Part shown: one piece after another, positions 38,583-48,320 of the stretch | How the letters are laid out: every line of letters begins with the position of its first letter | Position numbering within the stretch: the first letter of the stretch is position 1 | Assembly (NCBI RefSeq): GCF_000498395.2 | Contig: NZ_CP010979.1 | Coordinates: 310,001-374,000 of the forward strand | Reading direction: 5' to 3' | Source: Pseudomonas putida S13.1.2 | GTDB lineage: Bacteria > Pseudomonadota > Gammaproteobacteria > Pseudomonadales > Pseudomonadaceae | DNA length: 64,000 bases | Program-made: the position numbers and the translations under genes | Notes under the pieces: model-generated | What the model saw: only the letters and a program-made list of their open reading frames with translations | The model's database searches: none | What the model was told of the DNA's origin: nothing

Positions 38583-40211
38583 ATGTCACGAGTACGGTGG
38601 ATGAATTTTTCGCGTCGAGGGATGCTGGCAGGCCTTTTGGCCGCTGGGGTCGTGCTGCCCGCCGGGTATTACGCACGGCAGAAGTGGGAACAGGACCAGG
38701 AGGCGGAACTGGCCTCCGACGAGCCGGCGGTGCCGGTTGACAACCTGCCCGATGCCTTGCTCGGCGAACGCCTGGTGGGCATCTGGGACTGGCAACTGCT
38801 GGACAACCAGCAAGCCCTGCCGGCCCTGGCAAAGCCTCTTGAGTTGCTGCTCGACGTGGGCCAGGGGGCGCGCGCCGTGCGCGGCTACCTGGGGCGAGCG
38901 CCGTACCTGGAGGATGGTTTGCAGGTGTATGGCCGGTTGTCAGCCGACAAGCTCCCCCAGGTGCATTGGCGCATGGTGGCTGTCGACGGCCAGGTGTACG
39001 ACTGCAGCGCTGTGCTCGATGAGATCTGGGGTGTCTGGGGTGAGGGTGGGGGTGGTGCCACCCTGAGTGGCCAGGTAAGTCTGGCCGGCACCCAGGCCGG
39101 GTACTCCGGGCCCATCGCCCGATTTGTGGTCAGCCGCCGACGGTTCGTCGAGGCCCGTGAACGGCTGCCGTACGTGGCTGAGCTGCACGAAGACCTGATT
39201 TCGCCCAGGCGTCGCTACTTTCATCAGATCTGGCATGCCGGGCGTGACAAGTGGCACCGCATCGACGAATCACGCCGGCAGGCCGTACGCGCCCTCGGTT
39301 GGCAGCCCGGGCCACTGGGCAAGGAGCGTGGCGCCCGCGGTCATGACCGGCACCGAAACGGCTCGGGCGAAGACTTTTTGTTCATGCACCGGCACATGCT
39401 CCACGGTGTGCGCGAGGTCCAGGACCTGCGCTCATGGCCGAGCATGCCTGCGCCACGGCCGTTCATTGGCCAGGGTGTACCCGCATTTGCCGACTACCTT
39501 GACAACCGGACCGGCTACAGCGTGCCGCCTACCTGGCAGAGTGAGGGCGACGAGGCGTTCAGCCAGTGGTTGTACTACCTCAAGAGTAACCATGGCCTGT
39601 ACGCCAACTTCCAGCTCTGGGAGGCGCAGCTGCACGATCCCGAATACCTGAGCACGCTGTGCCTGGGCGAGCTCGGCTCGCGTATCGAGCTGGGGATCCA
39701 CGACTGGTTGCACATGCGCTGGGCAGCATTGGGGCGCGACCCGAACTCTGGCTTGCCGATGGTGTACGCCCGGCGCAACTACGACTTTTCCGAACGCTGG
39801 TTCGGCGCAGCCAACGACTTCCTCGGCGATCCGTTCTCGTCCCATGTGAACCCGGTGTTCTGGGCGTTCCATGGCTGGATCGACGACCGCTTGAGCGACT
39901 GGTTCCTGGCCCATCAGCAAGCCCACCCGGGCGAGGTGCAGCACAAGACGGTCAATGGCATTCCGTGGTTCGCCCCTGGCCGTTGGGTGCGCGTGGCCGA
40001 GCCATGGCTCGGGCCCTCGCGTGAGGGCTGTGGGGCCTGGGGTGTGGGTAACGGTGGCGGCGGCGGTCAACTGGATATCGAGACGATGAAGCTGGCGTTG
40101 CAGATTATCTTCAGCCCGGAGGAGGAGGCCGACCGGTTGTCTGGCCTGGTGCCACGGCGGCCTTGGTATGGGCGGCACCTGGCGGCGGGGCCAAGCCGCG
40201 ACGGGATCTGA
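38583..40211 (+). CDS. pvdP: PvdP, periplasmic tyrosinase-like copper enzyme of pyoverdine maturation
   Basis: 542 residues from ATG 38583; ATG 38601 is an equally possible start and gives a shorter Tat n-region. Tat signal with the twin arginine in FSRRGMLAGLLAAG. The C-terminal half is tyrosinase-like, with candidate copper ligands in FMHRHMLH, in GIHDWLHMRW and in NPVFWAFHGWID. Known role: PvdP oxidises and cyclises the ferribactin Tyr-Dab unit to make the fluorophore in the periplasm. Transcribed away from pvdM from its own iron-starvation box, so co-regulated with the pvdM operon. Size agrees with P. aeruginosa PvdP (~544). Confidence 0.93.
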   Translation: MSRVRWMNFSRRGMLAGLLAAGVVLPAGYYARQKWEQDQEAELASDEPAVPVDNLPDALLGERLVGIWDWQLLDNQQALPALAKPLELLLDVGQGARAVRGYLGRAPYLEDGLQVYGRLSADKLPQVHWRMVAVDGQVYDCSAVLDEIWGVWGEGGGGATLSGQVSLAGTQAGYSGPIARFVVSRRRFVEARERLPYVAELHEDLISPRRRYFHQIWHAGRDKWHRIDESRRQAVRALGWQPGPLGKERGARGHDRHRNGSGEDFLFMHRHMLHGVREVQDLRSWPSMPAPRPFIGQGVPAFADYLDNRTGYSVPPTWQSEGDEAFSQWLYYLKSNHGLYANFQLWEAQLHDPEYLSTLCLGELGSRIELGIHDWLHMRWAALGRDPNSGLPMVYARRNYDFSERWFGAANDFLGDPFSSHVNPVFWAFHGWIDDRLSDWFLAHQQAHPGEVQHKTVNGIPWFAPGRWVRVAEPWLGPSREGCGAWGVGNGGGGGQLDIETMKLALQIIFSPEEEADRLSGLVPRRPWYGRHLAAGPSRDGI

Positions 40212-40224
40212 GGGGGCTGAGCAA

Positions 40225-40243
40225 AGGGCTGCTGTGCAGCCCT
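40225..40243. terminator. Hairpin between convergent pvdP and opmQ
   Basis: Perfect palindrome AGGGCTGC-TGT-GCAGCCCT in the 61-base gap between the pvdP stop and the opmQ stop, flanked by AAA on the left and TCTCTC on the right. Same core as the hairpin at 33302-33318. It may end both transcripts, but the T-run is weak. Confidence 0.55.
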
Positions 40244-40272
40244 CTCTCCATCAAGCTTGCTGCCACAACCGC

Positions 40273-41679
40273 TTAAAGCGTACGCCAGCCTCCACCCAAT
40301 GCCTTGTAAAGCGCCACGCTGGCCTGCAGCCGGTCGCGGCGCAGTTGCACACGTTCGTTCTGGGCATCGAACAGGGTGCGCTGGGCTTCGAGGACGCTGA
40401 GCAGGTCTTCGGCGCCGGCACGGTAGCGGTTTTCCGCCAGGTCGAAGGCCCGTTGTGCCTGCTCCAGCTCATCGCGTTGCCAGGCGGCCTGGCGGTCAAG
40501 GCCGTCGATACTGTTCAGGGCTTTTTCCACTTCGCCGAAGCTGGTCACGATTACGCCTCGGTAGTTTTCCAGCAGCTCCTGCTGACGTGCCACGGCCTTG
40601 TCCCGTTCGGCCTGGAGCCGGCCATGGTTGAAGATCGGTGCGGTGAGCCCGGCGCTCAGGTTGAGCACCGGGTTGCGTAGCAGGTTGGCTGCCTGGGCAT
40701 CGCCGGTGGCGAGGCTGGCGGTGAGGTTCAGTTGCGGGAACAGCGCCGCACGGGCTACCTGGATATCGGCTTGGGCAGCGGCCAGACGCGCTTCGGCGCT
40801 GGCGATGTCCGGGCGCCGGGTGAGCAGTTGGCTTGGCACGCCGGCGGCGATGCTGGGGCCGCTCAGCCGATCGAAGGGCTGCTCCTCCAGATGCAGCGCC
40901 TGCACGGGTTGGCCGAGCAGGGTCGCCAGGGTTACCAGGGCTTCGTTGGCTTGTTGACGGTAGAGCGGCAGCTGGCGCTGCTGGCTGGCCACCACACGTT
41001 GTTGCTGTGCCAGTTCCAGGGCGGTTGCTGAGCCTGCCTTGAACCGGGTGCGCGCCACTGCCAGGACTTGCTCGGCGTTGTCCAGGTTCAGGCCTGCGAT
41101 GCGTACCTGCTCGCGTGCCGCAATGGCTTGCAGGTAGCTGTCGGCAACGCTGCCCAGCAGGCTGAGCTCCAAGGTGTCGCGGTCGTGCTGGCTGGCCTCG
41201 AAGGCGAACCGGGCACTGTTGCGGGCTGCAGCCTTGCCACCCCAGAAGTCGGTTTCGTAGCTGACGGTCAGTGCAGTATTGAAGTAGTGATAGGTGCGCT
41301 CGCTATTGGAGGTGTCCTGCTCGCTGTAGCCCTGGCCACGCAGCAGTCGCTGGCGGTATGCGTCGATGCTGCCATCGACGCTTGGCCACAGCCCGGCGCC
41401 AGCGATGCGCAGGTCTTCGCGGGCCTGTTGCACCCGGGCGATTGCGGCCTTGAGGTCATGGCTGTCGTGGCGTGCCTGGTCGACCAGGCGGCTCAACTGC
41501 GGGCTGCCGAAACTCTGCCACCAGCGATCGAACGAGACGTCCTGGGCGGCAGCCGTCGGCATCTGCCAGGCGGCGGGCGGTGCGATCCCGCTGGGTGGGG
41601 GAGCGGAGCTCTGGCTGCTGCAAGCGCCAAGCAGTACCAGCATGGGCAGTGATGCGTAGAAGGTTCGAGTCATGTTCAT
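40273..41679 (-). CDS. opmQ: OpmQ, outer-membrane efflux lipoprotein of the PvdRT-OpmQ pump
   Basis: 468 residues, from an ATG that overlaps the pvdT stop (ATGA). Signal with lipobox LLGACS (Cys ~20), then the TolC/NodT family pattern: two repeats with long alpha-helical stretches ([38 protein letters not shown]). It forms the outer-membrane channel of the tripartite system that secretes new and recycled pyoverdine. Third gene of the pvdR-pvdT-opmQ operon. Confidence 0.92.
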   Translation of the reverse strand: MNMTRTFYASLPMLVLLGACSSQSSAPPPSGIAPPAAWQMPTAAAQDVSFDRWWQSFGSPQLSRLVDQARHDSHDLKAAIARVQQAREDLRIAGAGLWPSVDGSIDAYRQRLLRGQGYSEQDTSNSERTYHYFNTALTVSYETDFWGGKAAARNSARFAFEASQHDRDTLELSLLGSVADSYLQAIAAREQVRIAGLNLDNAEQVLAVARTRFKAGSATALELAQQQRVVASQQRQLPLYRQQANEALVTLATLLGQPVQALHLEEQPFDRLSGPSIAAGVPSQLLTRRPDIASAEARLAAAQADIQVARAALFPQLNLTASLATGDAQAANLLRNPVLNLSAGLTAPIFNHGRLQAERDKAVARQQELLENYRGVIVTSFGEVEKALNSIDGLDRQAAWQRDELEQAQRAFDLAENRYRAGAEDLLSVLEAQRTLFDAQNERVQLRRDRLQASVALYKALGGGWRTL

Positions 41680-43637
41680 TCACTGGTCAGGGCAACGACC
41701 GGGTCTAGCCCGGCGGCTTTGCGGGCGGGCATGAAACCGAATATCACGCCGGTGGCCACGGCACAGGCGAAGGCGCCGAAGATGGCCATCGCGGAAAAGG
41801 CCACGGCCACCTGGGCTAACGCCAGGCCGGCACCGACCAGTAGCGCCAGGACGACGCCGATGCTGCCGCCCACCAGCGACAGCACCACGGCCTCGGTCAG
41901 GAACTGGCGCAGGATGTCGCGCTGGCGGGCCCCGACGGCGATGCGGATGCCGATTTCCCGGGTGCGCTCCCGTACGGTCATGAGCATCACGTTCATTACG
42001 CCGATACCGCCTACCAGCAAGGAGATGGCGGCAATCGCCCCCAGCATCAGCGACAGGCCATTGCGGGTTTGTGCTTCGGCCTGGATCATTGCTGCGCTGT
42101 TGTCGACTTCGAAATCCTCGATACCGTCGTGCAGGGCAAGCATAAGGTGACGTATCGCCTGTTCGGCCTCTTGCACCAGAGTACTGTCGGCGGCGCCTAT
42201 CACCACGTACTCCGGGTGCTGGATCCCGGAGAGACGGATCCTCAAGGCCGAATACGGAATGGCGATGCGCAGGTCATTGCGCTGGTTGGCTCCGCTTGAG
42301 CCCTTGGTCGCCAGCACGCCGATGACCTGGAAGGGTACGTTTTCGATCAGGATGTATTGGCCTAACGGGTCCTGGCTGTCGAACAGTTTTTTCCGAACCT
42401 CCGAACCGATCACTGCAACAGCGTTGCCCAGGCGCTCATCTGCCTCGGTGAAGAAGCTGCCTTGGGTAACTGGCCAGTTGAAGATTTCGGTGAAAACGGG
42501 GGTGTATCCGCCGATGGTGGACATCAGGTCCTGATTGCCGTAGCGGACCTGCGCCTGCTGGGTAAGTGCTGGCATGATTCGCTTGATCTGGGGCAGTTCT
42601 GCCAATGCCTGGACATCGCTCAGGCGTATCTCCCCAGGTGGGCTGCGTGGTGTAGGCGAGGCGCCGTTGAGGAACATCAGGTTGGCCCCAAACGCCCCCA
42701 TCTGCGCCATCACCTGGCGCTTGCTGCCTTCGCCCACCGCCAGCATCACCACCACAGACGCTACGCCGATGATGATGCCGAGCAGGGTCAGAGCGGTGCG
42801 TACGCGGTTGGTCCACATCACGCGCCAGGCTGCATGCAGGGCATCCAGGGTTTCGCCAAGCCAGCTGCCATGCTCGTGGCTGGCCTGCAGCAGGCCTTTG
42901 CGCAGGTCCTGGGCGTCGAGCGAGCCGGTCCGGTGTTGGGCGGTTGCGCCCTGGGCGCTGTCGCTGATCACTTCGCCATCCAGCACTTCGATCACCCGCT
43001 GGGCCCGGGCGGCCACGTTTCGGTCATGGGTGATGAGGATTACCACATGACCCTGTTCGGCGAGTTCTTCGAGCAGCGTCATGACTTCTGCGCCGCTGTG
43101 GCTGTCGAGCGCGCCGGTGGGTTCATCGGCGAGGATGATGTGACCGCCGTTCATCAGTGCGCGGGCAATCGACACGCGCTGTTGCTGGCCGCCGGACATC
43201 TGCCGCGGACGGTTGGCCGCTCGTGTGTGAAGGCCCAGGCGTTCGAGCAGCGCCTGGGCGCGTTCGGCCCTCGGTGCGGATGCGGCGCCTGTATAGAGTG
43301 CGGGCATCTCGACGTTTTCCTGGGCGCTGGCCGAGGGGATCAGGTGGTAACCCTGGAACACGAAGCCGAACGCCTTGCGCCGTAGCCAGGCCAGTTCGTC
43401 GTCATTGAGGGTGGCCACGTCCAGGCCTGCGAAGTGGTATTGGCCCGAGGTGGGGCGGTCCAGGCAGCCGAGGATGTTCATCAGCGTCGACTTGCCTGAG
43501 CCGGACGCACCGACGATGGCGATGAACTCACCGGCATGGATGCACAGGTCGACGCCGCGCAGGACCTCGACCCGGGGGCTGTCACCGCCGCCATAGGCCT
43601 TGCGGATGCCGCGCAACTCGATCAGTGGCGTGCTCAT
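41676..43637 (-). CDS. pvdT: PvdT, MacB-like ABC ATPase-permease of pyoverdine efflux
   Basis: 653 residues. N-terminal ATPase with Walker [10 protein letters not shown], signature [15 protein letters not shown] and Walker [14 protein letters not shown] (~1-230). Then a MacB-type permease: one transmembrane helix near 283-303 ([17 protein letters not shown]), a large periplasmic domain, and three helices in the last ~130 residues (the FtsX domain). It drives pyoverdine through OpmQ with the adaptor PvdR. The start directly abuts the pvdR stop, with no gap, and its stop overlaps opmQ. Confidence 0.93.
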   Translation of the reverse strand: MSTPLIELRGIRKAYGGGDSPRVEVLRGVDLCIHAGEFIAIVGASGSGKSTLMNILGCLDRPTSGQYHFAGLDVATLNDDELAWLRRKAFGFVFQGYHLIPSASAQENVEMPALYTGAASAPRAERAQALLERLGLHTRAANRPRQMSGGQQQRVSIARALMNGGHIILADEPTGALDSHSGAEVMTLLEELAEQGHVVILITHDRNVAARAQRVIEVLDGEVISDSAQGATAQHRTGSLDAQDLRKGLLQASHEHGSWLGETLDALHAAWRVMWTNRVRTALTLLGIIIGVASVVVMLAVGEGSKRQVMAQMGAFGANLMFLNGASPTPRSPPGEIRLSDVQALAELPQIKRIMPALTQQAQVRYGNQDLMSTIGGYTPVFTEIFNWPVTQGSFFTEADERLGNAVAVIGSEVRKKLFDSQDPLGQYILIENVPFQVIGVLATKGSSGANQRNDLRIAIPYSALRIRLSGIQHPEYVVIGAADSTLVQEAEQAIRHLMLALHDGIEDFEVDNSAAMIQAEAQTRNGLSLMLGAIAAISLLVGGIGVMNVMLMTVRERTREIGIRIAVGARQRDILRQFLTEAVVLSLVGGSIGVVLALLVGAGLALAQVAVAFSAMAIFGAFACAVATGVIFGFMPARKAAGLDPVVALTSE

Positions 43638-44831
43638 TCAGCCCCCTACGCCCGTCGGGCCGATCAGCAGCTTGTCGCCTTCGGCCAGGCCGTCGACGAT
43701 CTGAATGCGCATGCGGTCCGACAGGCCGGTGCGCACCTTGCGGGACTGGACCTGGCCATCGGCGGCCAGCACCTGGGCCGTCTGGCGGCCTTCGGCGTCC
43801 GGCTTGCCCTGCAAGGCCGCGACGGGCGCCGTGAGTACATCGTGGGCGCTGCCGGCGATAAAGAACACCTGGGCAGTCATGTCGGCCATCAGGGCGTTAT
43901 CGGTGTTGTCGACATCCAGCAGCACAGTGTAGAGCACCACTCGGCCGCTGCCGGAGCTGCTGGCACTGCTGCCCGAGCCGCCGGCTGCAGCGGGGCTGCC
44001 GCCGCCTTGGCTCATCTGCTCCAGCGGTTTGGGCTGTATGGGCAGGATCTGCCTCACGGTGCTGCTCCAGCGCCGGCCGTTGCCGCTCAGGGTCGTGAAG
44101 TAGGCTTTCATGCCGGCCTCGACCTTGCCGATGTCGGCCTCCGATACCTCGGCCCATACTGTCATGGGTGACAGGCGGGCAATGCGCAGGATCAACGGTG
44201 TGCGTTGCTGGGCATTGAGGGTCTGGCCTTCGCGGGCATCCACCGCGACGACCGTGCCAGCCATGGGGGCGTAGATCCGGGTATAGCCCAATTCTGCTTC
44301 GGCGCTGCGCAGGGTGGCCTGGGCCTTGCCGATCTGGGCGCGGTACATGTCGATCCGGGCCTGGGTGGTCAGCACCTTGGCCTGGGCAGTCTGCACGTCT
44401 TCGTCGCGCGTGGCGCCGTCGGCGGCCATGCGTTGCTGGCGGTGCAGCTGTTGTTTGGCCAATAGATGTTCGGCCTGCTGTTCCTTGACCTGCGCCTTGA
44501 GGGTTTCGATGGCGTAACGTTCGGCGTCCAGCTGAGCCTGTTGGGTGGACGGGTCGATCTCTACCAACAATTGACCCTGTTTGACGGTGTCGCCCACTTC
44601 TACGTGCAGTGTGCGAATCTGCCCGGAAGCCTGGGCGCCGACGTCTACGTACTGGCGCGGTTGCAGGGTCCCCAGGGCAGTGACACTGGACTCGATATTG
44701 CCGCGTGCCACCTGCACGAATGGGCGCTGTTCGGCATCATTGGGCAGCAGCTGCCAGGCCGCCGCGGCAGCCAGGGGAATGAGGCAGAGCATGACGATTG
44801 CAGCACGGCGGGTGAGGCGAGAATGAATCAT
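43638..44831 (-). CDS. pvdR: PvdR, periplasmic adaptor (membrane fusion protein) of pyoverdine efflux
   Basis: 397 residues. N-terminal membrane anchor (~11-30, AAIVMLCLIPLAAAAAW), biotinyl-lipoyl-like half near VGAQASGQIRTLHVEVGD, a coiled-coil hairpin (~95-180, rich in Q, A and K), a barrel part (RIYAPMAGTVVAVDAREG), and a Gly/Ser-rich insert around 285-300 (GGGSPAAAGGSGSS). HlyD/MacA family. First gene of pvdR-pvdT-opmQ; a perfect iron-starvation box lies 38-61 bases upstream, so the pump should be induced under iron limitation together with synthesis. Confidence 0.93.
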   Translation of the reverse strand: MIHSRLTRRAAIVMLCLIPLAAAAAWQLLPNDAEQRPFVQVARGNIESSVTALGTLQPRQYVDVGAQASGQIRTLHVEVGDTVKQGQLLVEIDPSTQQAQLDAERYAIETLKAQVKEQQAEHLLAKQQLHRQQRMAADGATRDEDVQTAQAKVLTTQARIDMYRAQIGKAQATLRSAEAELGYTRIYAPMAGTVVAVDAREGQTLNAQQRTPLILRIARLSPMTVWAEVSEADIGKVEAGMKAYFTTLSGNGRRWSSTVRQILPIQPKPLEQMSQGGGSPAAAGGSGSSASSSGSGRVVLYTVLLDVDNTDNALMADMTAQVFFIAGSAHDVLTAPVAALQGKPDAEGRQTAQVLAADGQVQSRKVRTGLSDRMRIQIVDGLAEGDKLLIGPTGVGG

Positions 44832-44868
44832 GCAGGAGACCGGCCAGAGAGGGAAGACTGCCCGTTAA

Positions 44869-44892
44869 ACGTGGGTGGGGAGGCGAAATTTA
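44869..44892 (-). promoter_or_regulatory. PvdS iron-starvation box for pvdRT-opmQ
   Basis: Minus-strand TAAAT (44892-44888), 16 bases, then CGT (44871-44869): an exact match to TAAAT-N16-CGT, just upstream of pvdR. Confidence 0.83.
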
Positions 44893-45007
44893 GAGCGCTC
44901 GACACAAATGGATGAAGGGCTCAGGCGAAGCTGGACTAACGAACGCCACGGCCCCCGGATGCGACGCAAGGGCCATGGTCCGGCCGGGTATCTTGCACGC
45001 AGCACCA

Positions 45008-45032
45008 GCGCCTGATCACCCTCATCAGGCGC
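45008..45032. other. Hairpin downstream of azurin
   Basis: Perfect nine-base arms GCGCCTGAT / ATCAGGCGC with a seven-base loop, 25 bases past the azurin stop. A stable hairpin for 3' end formation, but without a clear U-run on either strand. Confidence 0.5.
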
Positions 45033-45056
45033 CACTGTGCGGTTTGTCGCGGGTGG

Positions 45057-45506
45057 TCAGTCAACGACGGTCAACGTGCCTTTCATCACCGTGGCGTGGA
45101 AGGGATAGGAGCAGAAGAACACGTAGTCATCGCCTTTGTTCAAGACCTTGGTCTCCAACGTTACAGACGCTTGCTCATTGCCACCAATCAGCTTGGTGTG
45201 TGCCAATACCCGGGCATCCCCTGGCTGAACGTAGTCATTGTTCTCGCCTGCCTTGGCGCCGTCATCGGCCACAGCCTTCAAGTCGTCCTTTCTGGTCAAT
45301 ACCCAGTTATGCCCCATCACGTTTTTGGGCATGGTGCCAGGGTGTTTCAAGGTGACCTTGAACTGCTTGCAACTGGCAGGCACGGTAATCGTCTGTAGGT
45401 CGAAGGTCATCTGGTCGGTGCCATGGAGGGTCACCGAACATTGCTCGTCAGCGTAAACGAAACCAGAAAGCGTCAGTGCAGCCAGGGCTGCGGCAGTGCG
45501 AAGCAT
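45057..45506 (-). CDS. azu: Azurin, periplasmic blue copper protein
   Basis: 149 residues with a signal peptide (~1-19, ending FVYA), giving a ~130-residue mature cupredoxin. Copper-site pattern: His in MGHNWVL, Cys and His in FCSYPFHATVMKG, and the axial Met in the same segment. Azurin shuttles electrons in the periplasm. GGAG precedes the ATG. It is divergent from the FpvI-like sigma factor. Its place beside the pvd locus may only be local synteny; I see no iron-starvation box on its side. Confidence 0.95.
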   Translation of the reverse strand: MLRTAAALAALTLSGFVYADEQCSVTLHGTDQMTFDLQTITVPASCKQFKVTLKHPGTMPKNVMGHNWVLTRKDDLKAVADDGAKAGENNDYVQPGDARVLAHTKLIGGNEQASVTLETKVLNKGDDYVFFCSYPFHATVMKGTLTVVD

Positions 45507-45726
45507 GGTCTATCTCCATAATTGAACGGACGTCGCCACACGTGGCGTCAGCTAGGAATGACGAAGCTCGGTGCTGGTGGTTTAGGGGCACGCAACGCCA
45601 ATGCTGTTGCCCACGGAGGATGCAGCCCGAGTTGCTGGGAATAGTCATGCTTTGTAAGATTGCCCGCCGACATCATTCGGCCCGCTCGTTGCATTTCACT
45701 GCAGGCAGGAGGCCTCAGATACTCTC

Positions 45727-46203
45727 GTGGAACAGTACTATCGCGAACTGGTGAGCTTTCTTTCGGCACGCATGGGTAGCCGCCAGGCTGCCGAAGACGT
45801 GGCGCATGATGCCTTTCTGCGGGTGCTGCAACGGACTGGCAGTGCGCCGATCGAACACCCGCGGGCGTTTCTTTACCGCATTGCGCTGAACCTGGTCGTT
45901 GACCGCCACCGGCGCCAACGGGTGCGTCAGACCGAGCCATTGGATGTGCTCGAGGTGGAGGATTGTTCTGTCAGCATGCAGTTGCAGCATGACCTGCAAT
46001 CCGCGCAGCGTCTTTCATTGATGCAGAAGGCTCTGGCCGAACTGAGCCAACCTTGCCGCGAGAGCTTCCTGCTGCGCAAGCTCGATGGCCTTTCCCATCA
46101 ACAGATTGCCGAGCGCCTGGGTATCTCGCGCAGCGTAGTGGAAAAGCACATTGTCATCGCCATGAAGCACTGCCGGCTGCGCATGCGTCAGTGGGAGTGC
46201 TGA
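45727..46203 (+). CDS. fpvI: ECF sigma factor, FpvI-like (iron-starvation group)
   Basis: 158 residues, the size of FpvI (159 in P. aeruginosa). Sigma region 2: HDAFLRVLQ and PRAFLYRIALNLVVDRHRR. Region 4: LPxP-less helix-turn-helix HQQIAERLGISRSVVEKHIVIAMKHC. It is too short to be PvdS (about 187 residues). The start is GTG at 45727, the only usable start after an in-frame TAA at 45655; the AGGAGG at 45707-45712 is 14 bases away, which is long. Expected role: fpvA transcription upon ferripyoverdine signalling through the FpvA STN domain. No FpvR anti-sigma gene is adjacent or elsewhere in the window, unlike the usual pairing. Confidence 0.85.
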   Translation: MEQYYRELVSFLSARMGSRQAAEDVAHDAFLRVLQRTGSAPIEHPRAFLYRIALNLVVDRHRRQRVRQTEPLDVLEVEDCSVSMQLQHDLQSAQRLSLMQKALAELSQPCRESFLLRKLDGLSHQQIAERLGISRSVVEKHIVIAMKHCRLRMRQWEC

Positions 46204-46371
46204 TGACCGCGTTAAAGGCAAATGCAAATTCCGTCAGTCAATCACTTGATTTATGCGCCTTTCCCGACTTCTATCAAAGTAGACCGCTGCCAGGCATGGC
46301 CTTGGCAGTAGCCTTTACCGGCGCAGTATGGTCATGGAGCGTACCCATAACCCAACTGCCCAGGTCCCACC

Positions 46372-46851
46372 ATGGCAAACAAGACCCTGCGCATCCTCAT
46401 CGCCGACGCCCACCCGTGCCAGCGGCTGCAGCTGGAACGGTTGCTCAATGGCCTGGGCTATTACCGGATAGCCCCCGTGGAGAGCTTCGAGGAGCTGCAG
46501 CGCTTGGTGCATTGCGCCCTGCAGCCTTTTCATCTGCTGCTGGGCAATATCGAGCTGGCAAACCATGCAGGGGTTGACCTTGAGCGCTTCTGCCGCGTCA
46601 GCACCCAGATCCAGCACGCCCTGCTTTACCACTCCAGTCAGCTGAAAGTGCCTTCAGTGCCGCAGACCGAACGCCAGGCCGTCAGCCTGAGCCTGCCACA
46701 CGTGCCTGATAACGAGGCGCTGGAGTCGTTCATGGCGATCATCGACGCGCCACTGCTGGTCGGCAAATTGCCGCTGCCGGGCCGCATGCCGGCGACTACG
46801 GTGAGGCCACGGCCGCGGGCCAACTTCGCCCACACGGTGTTCAACCGCTAG
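46372..46851 (+). CDS. Receiver-like domain protein lacking the phospho-acceptor Asp
   Basis: 159 residues. The N-terminal ~85 residues look like a CheY-type receiver: beta-1 LRILIADAHPCQRLQLERLL, then SFEELQRLV and LLLGNIELANHAGVD. Where receivers have the phosphorylated Asp (LLxxDI), this one has G-N, so normal phosphorylation is unlikely. The rest (PxxERQAVSLSLP... ARANFAHTVF) has no recognised output domain. It follows the sigma factor gene by 168 bases on the same strand. Function unknown; it could be a protein-interaction module. Confidence 0.75.
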   Translation: MANKTLRILIADAHPCQRLQLERLLNGLGYYRIAPVESFEELQRLVHCALQPFHLLLGNIELANHAGVDLERFCRVSTQIQHALLYHSSQLKVPSVPQTERQAVSLSLPHVPDNEALESFMAIIDAPLLVGKLPLPGRMPATTVRPRPRANFAHTVFNR

Positions 46852-46923
46852 CGGCGCAGCGGGCAGGGCAACGGGGCAGCTATTTGTTATCCTCTTGCCC
46901 TTTGCCGATTTGCGGACCCTGCC

Positions 46924-48249
46924 ATGACTGCCATCGATACCGCTCGCCCGCCCCGGTTCAGCCGCGGCGATCACCGGACCTTGGGCCTGGCTGCATTGGG
47001 CGGCGCGCTGGAAATCTACGACTTCATCATTTTCGTGTTCTTTGCGCTGACCCTCAGCCAGCTGTTCTTCCCGCCCGAAATGCCCGAGTGGCTGCGCCTG
47101 CTGCAAAGCTTCGGCATCTTCGTCACCGGCTACCTGGCGCGGCCGCTGGGCGGCATCCTGATGGCGCACTTCGCGGACCATCTGGGGCGTAAACGGGTGT
47201 TCAGCCTGAGCATCCTGATGATGGCCCTGCCGTGCCTGTTGATCGGCGTGATGCCGACCTATGCCGACATCGGTTATGCCGCGCCACTGATTCTGCTGGC
47301 CTTGCGTATCCTGCAGGGCGCGGCCGTTGGGGGCGAAGTGCCGAGCGCCTGGACCTTCGTTGCCGAGCACGCGCCGGCCGGCCGACGCGGTTATGCCTTG
47401 GGCTTCCTGCAGGCCGGGCTGACCTTCGGCTACCTGCTGGGGGCGCTGACCGCGACCTTGCTGGCGCAAGTATTCACACCGCAGGAAATCCTCGACTACG
47501 CCTGGCGTTACCCGTTCCTGTTGGGTGGGGTGTTTGGCGTGATTGGCGTGTGGCTACGCCGCTGGCTGAGCGAAACACCGGTGTTTCTTGCCTTGCGCGC
47601 ACGTCAGGAACAGCCGGTGAAGTTCCCGCTGCGGCGGGTACTGGGCGAGCACCGCCGTGCGCTGATCCCGGCGGCGCTGCTGACTTGCGTGTTGACTTCT
47701 GCCGTGGTGGTGTTGGTGGTGATAACCCCGACGGTGATGCAGCAGCGCTTCGGCATGAGCGCCGGGCACACCTTTGCCCTGAGCAGTGTGGGTATTGTCT
47801 TCCTCAATATCGGCTGCGTGCTCGCCGGCTTGCTGGTTGACCGCGTGGGCGCCTGGCGTGCGCTGATGCTTTACAGCGTGCTGCTGCCGCTGGGCATCGG
47901 CGCGTTGTACGCCAGCCTGAATGGGCAGTGGGGCATGACTTGGCTGGCCTACGCGCTGGCAGGGCTGTCCTGCGGCGTGGTGGGGGTGGTGCCGTCGGTG
48001 ATGGTCGGGTTGTTCCCCGCCGAGATCCGGGTTTCGGGCATTTCCTTTACCTACAACGTGGCCTATGCGCTGTGGGCCAGCACCACGCCGCTGGCGCTGA
48101 TCGCGCTGATGCCGTGGAGCCCGTGGGTGTGTGTCGGGTTTTGTCTGATCATGGGCACGGTGGGGCTGCTGACGGCCTTGTATTTCGGGCGCCGCGAGCC
48201 ATTGACGTTTACTGCAGAGCCGATGCCGATCATGTGTGGTGACAAATGA
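46924..48249 (+). CDS. Major facilitator superfamily transporter, metabolite:H+ symporter (MHS) type
   Basis: 441 residues with 12 predicted membrane segments. Typical MHS features: GGALEIYDFIIFVFFA at the start, ARPLGGILMAHFADHLGRKR (the MFS loop 2-3 motif), RILQGAAVGGEVPSAW, and ALGFLQAGLTFGYLLGAL. It should import an organic acid or osmolyte with protons; the substrate cannot be told from sequence. It stands alone between the receiver-like gene and mqsRA. Confidence 0.88.
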   Translation: MTAIDTARPPRFSRGDHRTLGLAALGGALEIYDFIIFVFFALTLSQLFFPPEMPEWLRLLQSFGIFVTGYLARPLGGILMAHFADHLGRKRVFSLSILMMALPCLLIGVMPTYADIGYAAPLILLALRILQGAAVGGEVPSAWTFVAEHAPAGRRGYALGFLQAGLTFGYLLGALTATLLAQVFTPQEILDYAWRYPFLLGGVFGVIGVWLRRWLSETPVFLALRARQEQPVKFPLRRVLGEHRRALIPAALLTCVLTSAVVVLVVITPTVMQQRFGMSAGHTFALSSVGIVFLNIGCVLAGLLVDRVGAWRALMLYSVLLPLGIGALYASLNGQWGMTWLAYALAGLSCGVVGVVPSVMVGLFPAEIRVSGISFTYNVAYALWASTTPLALIALMPWSPWVCVGFCLIMGTVGLLTALYFGRREPLTFTAEPMPIMCGDK

Positions 48250-48292
48250 GAGGGTAACGCTATTGGGGCGCTGGGGCAGACTTCCAGGCGGG

Positions 48293-48308
48293 GGTTATTG
48301 GAATAACC
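48293..48308. promoter_or_regulatory. Palindrome upstream of mqsRA
   Basis: GGTTATT-GG-AATAACC, perfect seven-base arms, 36 bases before the mqsR start. It includes ATAACCT, similar to the MqsA half-site AACCT, so it may be a second operator. Confidence 0.5.
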
Positions 48309-48320
48309 TATTGGCCAAAT

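Noticed and set aside
45526..45548. Palindrome CGCCAC-AC-GTGGCG in the azurin-fpvI gap
   Set aside because: Visible, but short and without a known regulator; kept only as a note.
45640..45670. Possible Fur box before the FpvI-like gene
   Set aside because: AATAGTCATGCTTTGTAAG is AT-rich but matches the 19-base Fur consensus too poorly to report.
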